Source: an uncultured Lachnospiraceae bacterium (GTDB lineage: Bacteria; Bacillota; Clostridia; Lachnospirales; Lachnospiraceae). From it: a stretch of DNA of 5,964 nt. The position numbers and the translations under genes were made by a program. Numbering within the stretch: the stretch's first letter is position 1; each line of letters starts with the position of its first letter. The stretch is taken from the NCBI GenBank assembly GCA_902767235.1, contig CACXGR010000270.1:1-5964 (forward strand), read 5' to 3'. Below are positions 5,883-5,964 of this stretch, in pieces. The notes under the pieces are model-generated. The model had not been told where the DNA came from. It saw only the letters and a program-made list of their open reading frames with translations, and did not search any database.

Positions 5883-5964
5883 AATCGATAGATTTTGAAA
5901 AGGCACCTGTAGGGAGCTTTATTAAAGTTACCCTTTTTTGCCTACGATAGCGGATAGAAATCTC

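Noticed and set aside
5055..5906. Single 283-residue protein read straight through
   Set aside because: The frame crosses several joins: it is lipoprotein/PDT at first, then runs out of frame through the PDT C-terminus and the helix-turn-helix piece, and ends in an aldo/keto-reductase fragment. It is an accidental open frame across remnants.
5911..5939. Possible plus-strand terminator: GGG...CCC and CTTT/AAAG arms followed by six T's
   Set aside because: The stem is short and interrupted, and there is no plus-strand gene upstream for it to end. No T-run follows on the minus strand.
1..5964. CRISPR array, tRNA, rRNA, insertion sequence or attachment site
   Set aside because: No regularly spaced repeats, tRNA-like cloverleaf, transposase frame or terminal inverted repeats were seen on either strand.

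Overview
The window looks like low-to-mid-GC Firmicutes DNA, most likely a gut-type Clostridia/Lachnospiraceae member. The basis is the company of a YfhO-family membrane protein, a CmpB-type (putative ABC-transporter type IV) membrane protein, a lipoprotein with a prephenate-dehydratase fold, a Clostridia-style NagA N-terminus and a SacY/LicT-type RNA antiterminator leader. This placement rests on recognising families by eye, not on a search. Every supported gene lies on the minus strand, so the window reads right to left.

Right part (about 5860 to 4548): a promoter-like -10 element is followed by a tightly packed row of gene remnants. They are, in order, a lipoprotein with a prephenate-dehydratase-like domain that lacks at least two internal pieces, the C-terminal half of an XRE-type helix-turn-helix regulator, about 27 codons of an aldo/keto-reductase N-terminus, and a nagA whose first ~100 and last ~80 codons are joined out of frame with the catalytic middle missing. 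All pieces point the same way and join with almost no spacer. This is either a natural deletion-scarred region or an assembly chimera; the sequence alone cannot decide.

Middle (4551 to 552): three intact genes form a compact operon. They are a 902-residue YfhO-family polytopic membrane protein, a 151-residue HD-domain metal phosphohydrolase, and a 267-residue CmpB-type membrane protein. The YfhO start overlaps the nagA stop as ATGA, so yfhO once followed an intact nagA in the same transcript. The HD stop and the CmpB start are 2 bases apart.

Left part (551 to 1): after the operon there is a new minus-strand promoter. Its transcript opens with a near-copy of the ribonucleic antiterminator (RAT) used by SacY/LicT/BglG proteins. 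The RAT overlaps a strong intrinsic terminator, and the gene behind it runs off the left edge. The start of that gene resembles the RNA-binding CAT domain of the antiterminators themselves, which suggests an autoregulated sugar-utilisation (PTS/beta-glucoside type) operon continuing outside the window. The RAT switch and the row of fused remnants are the two most notable things here.
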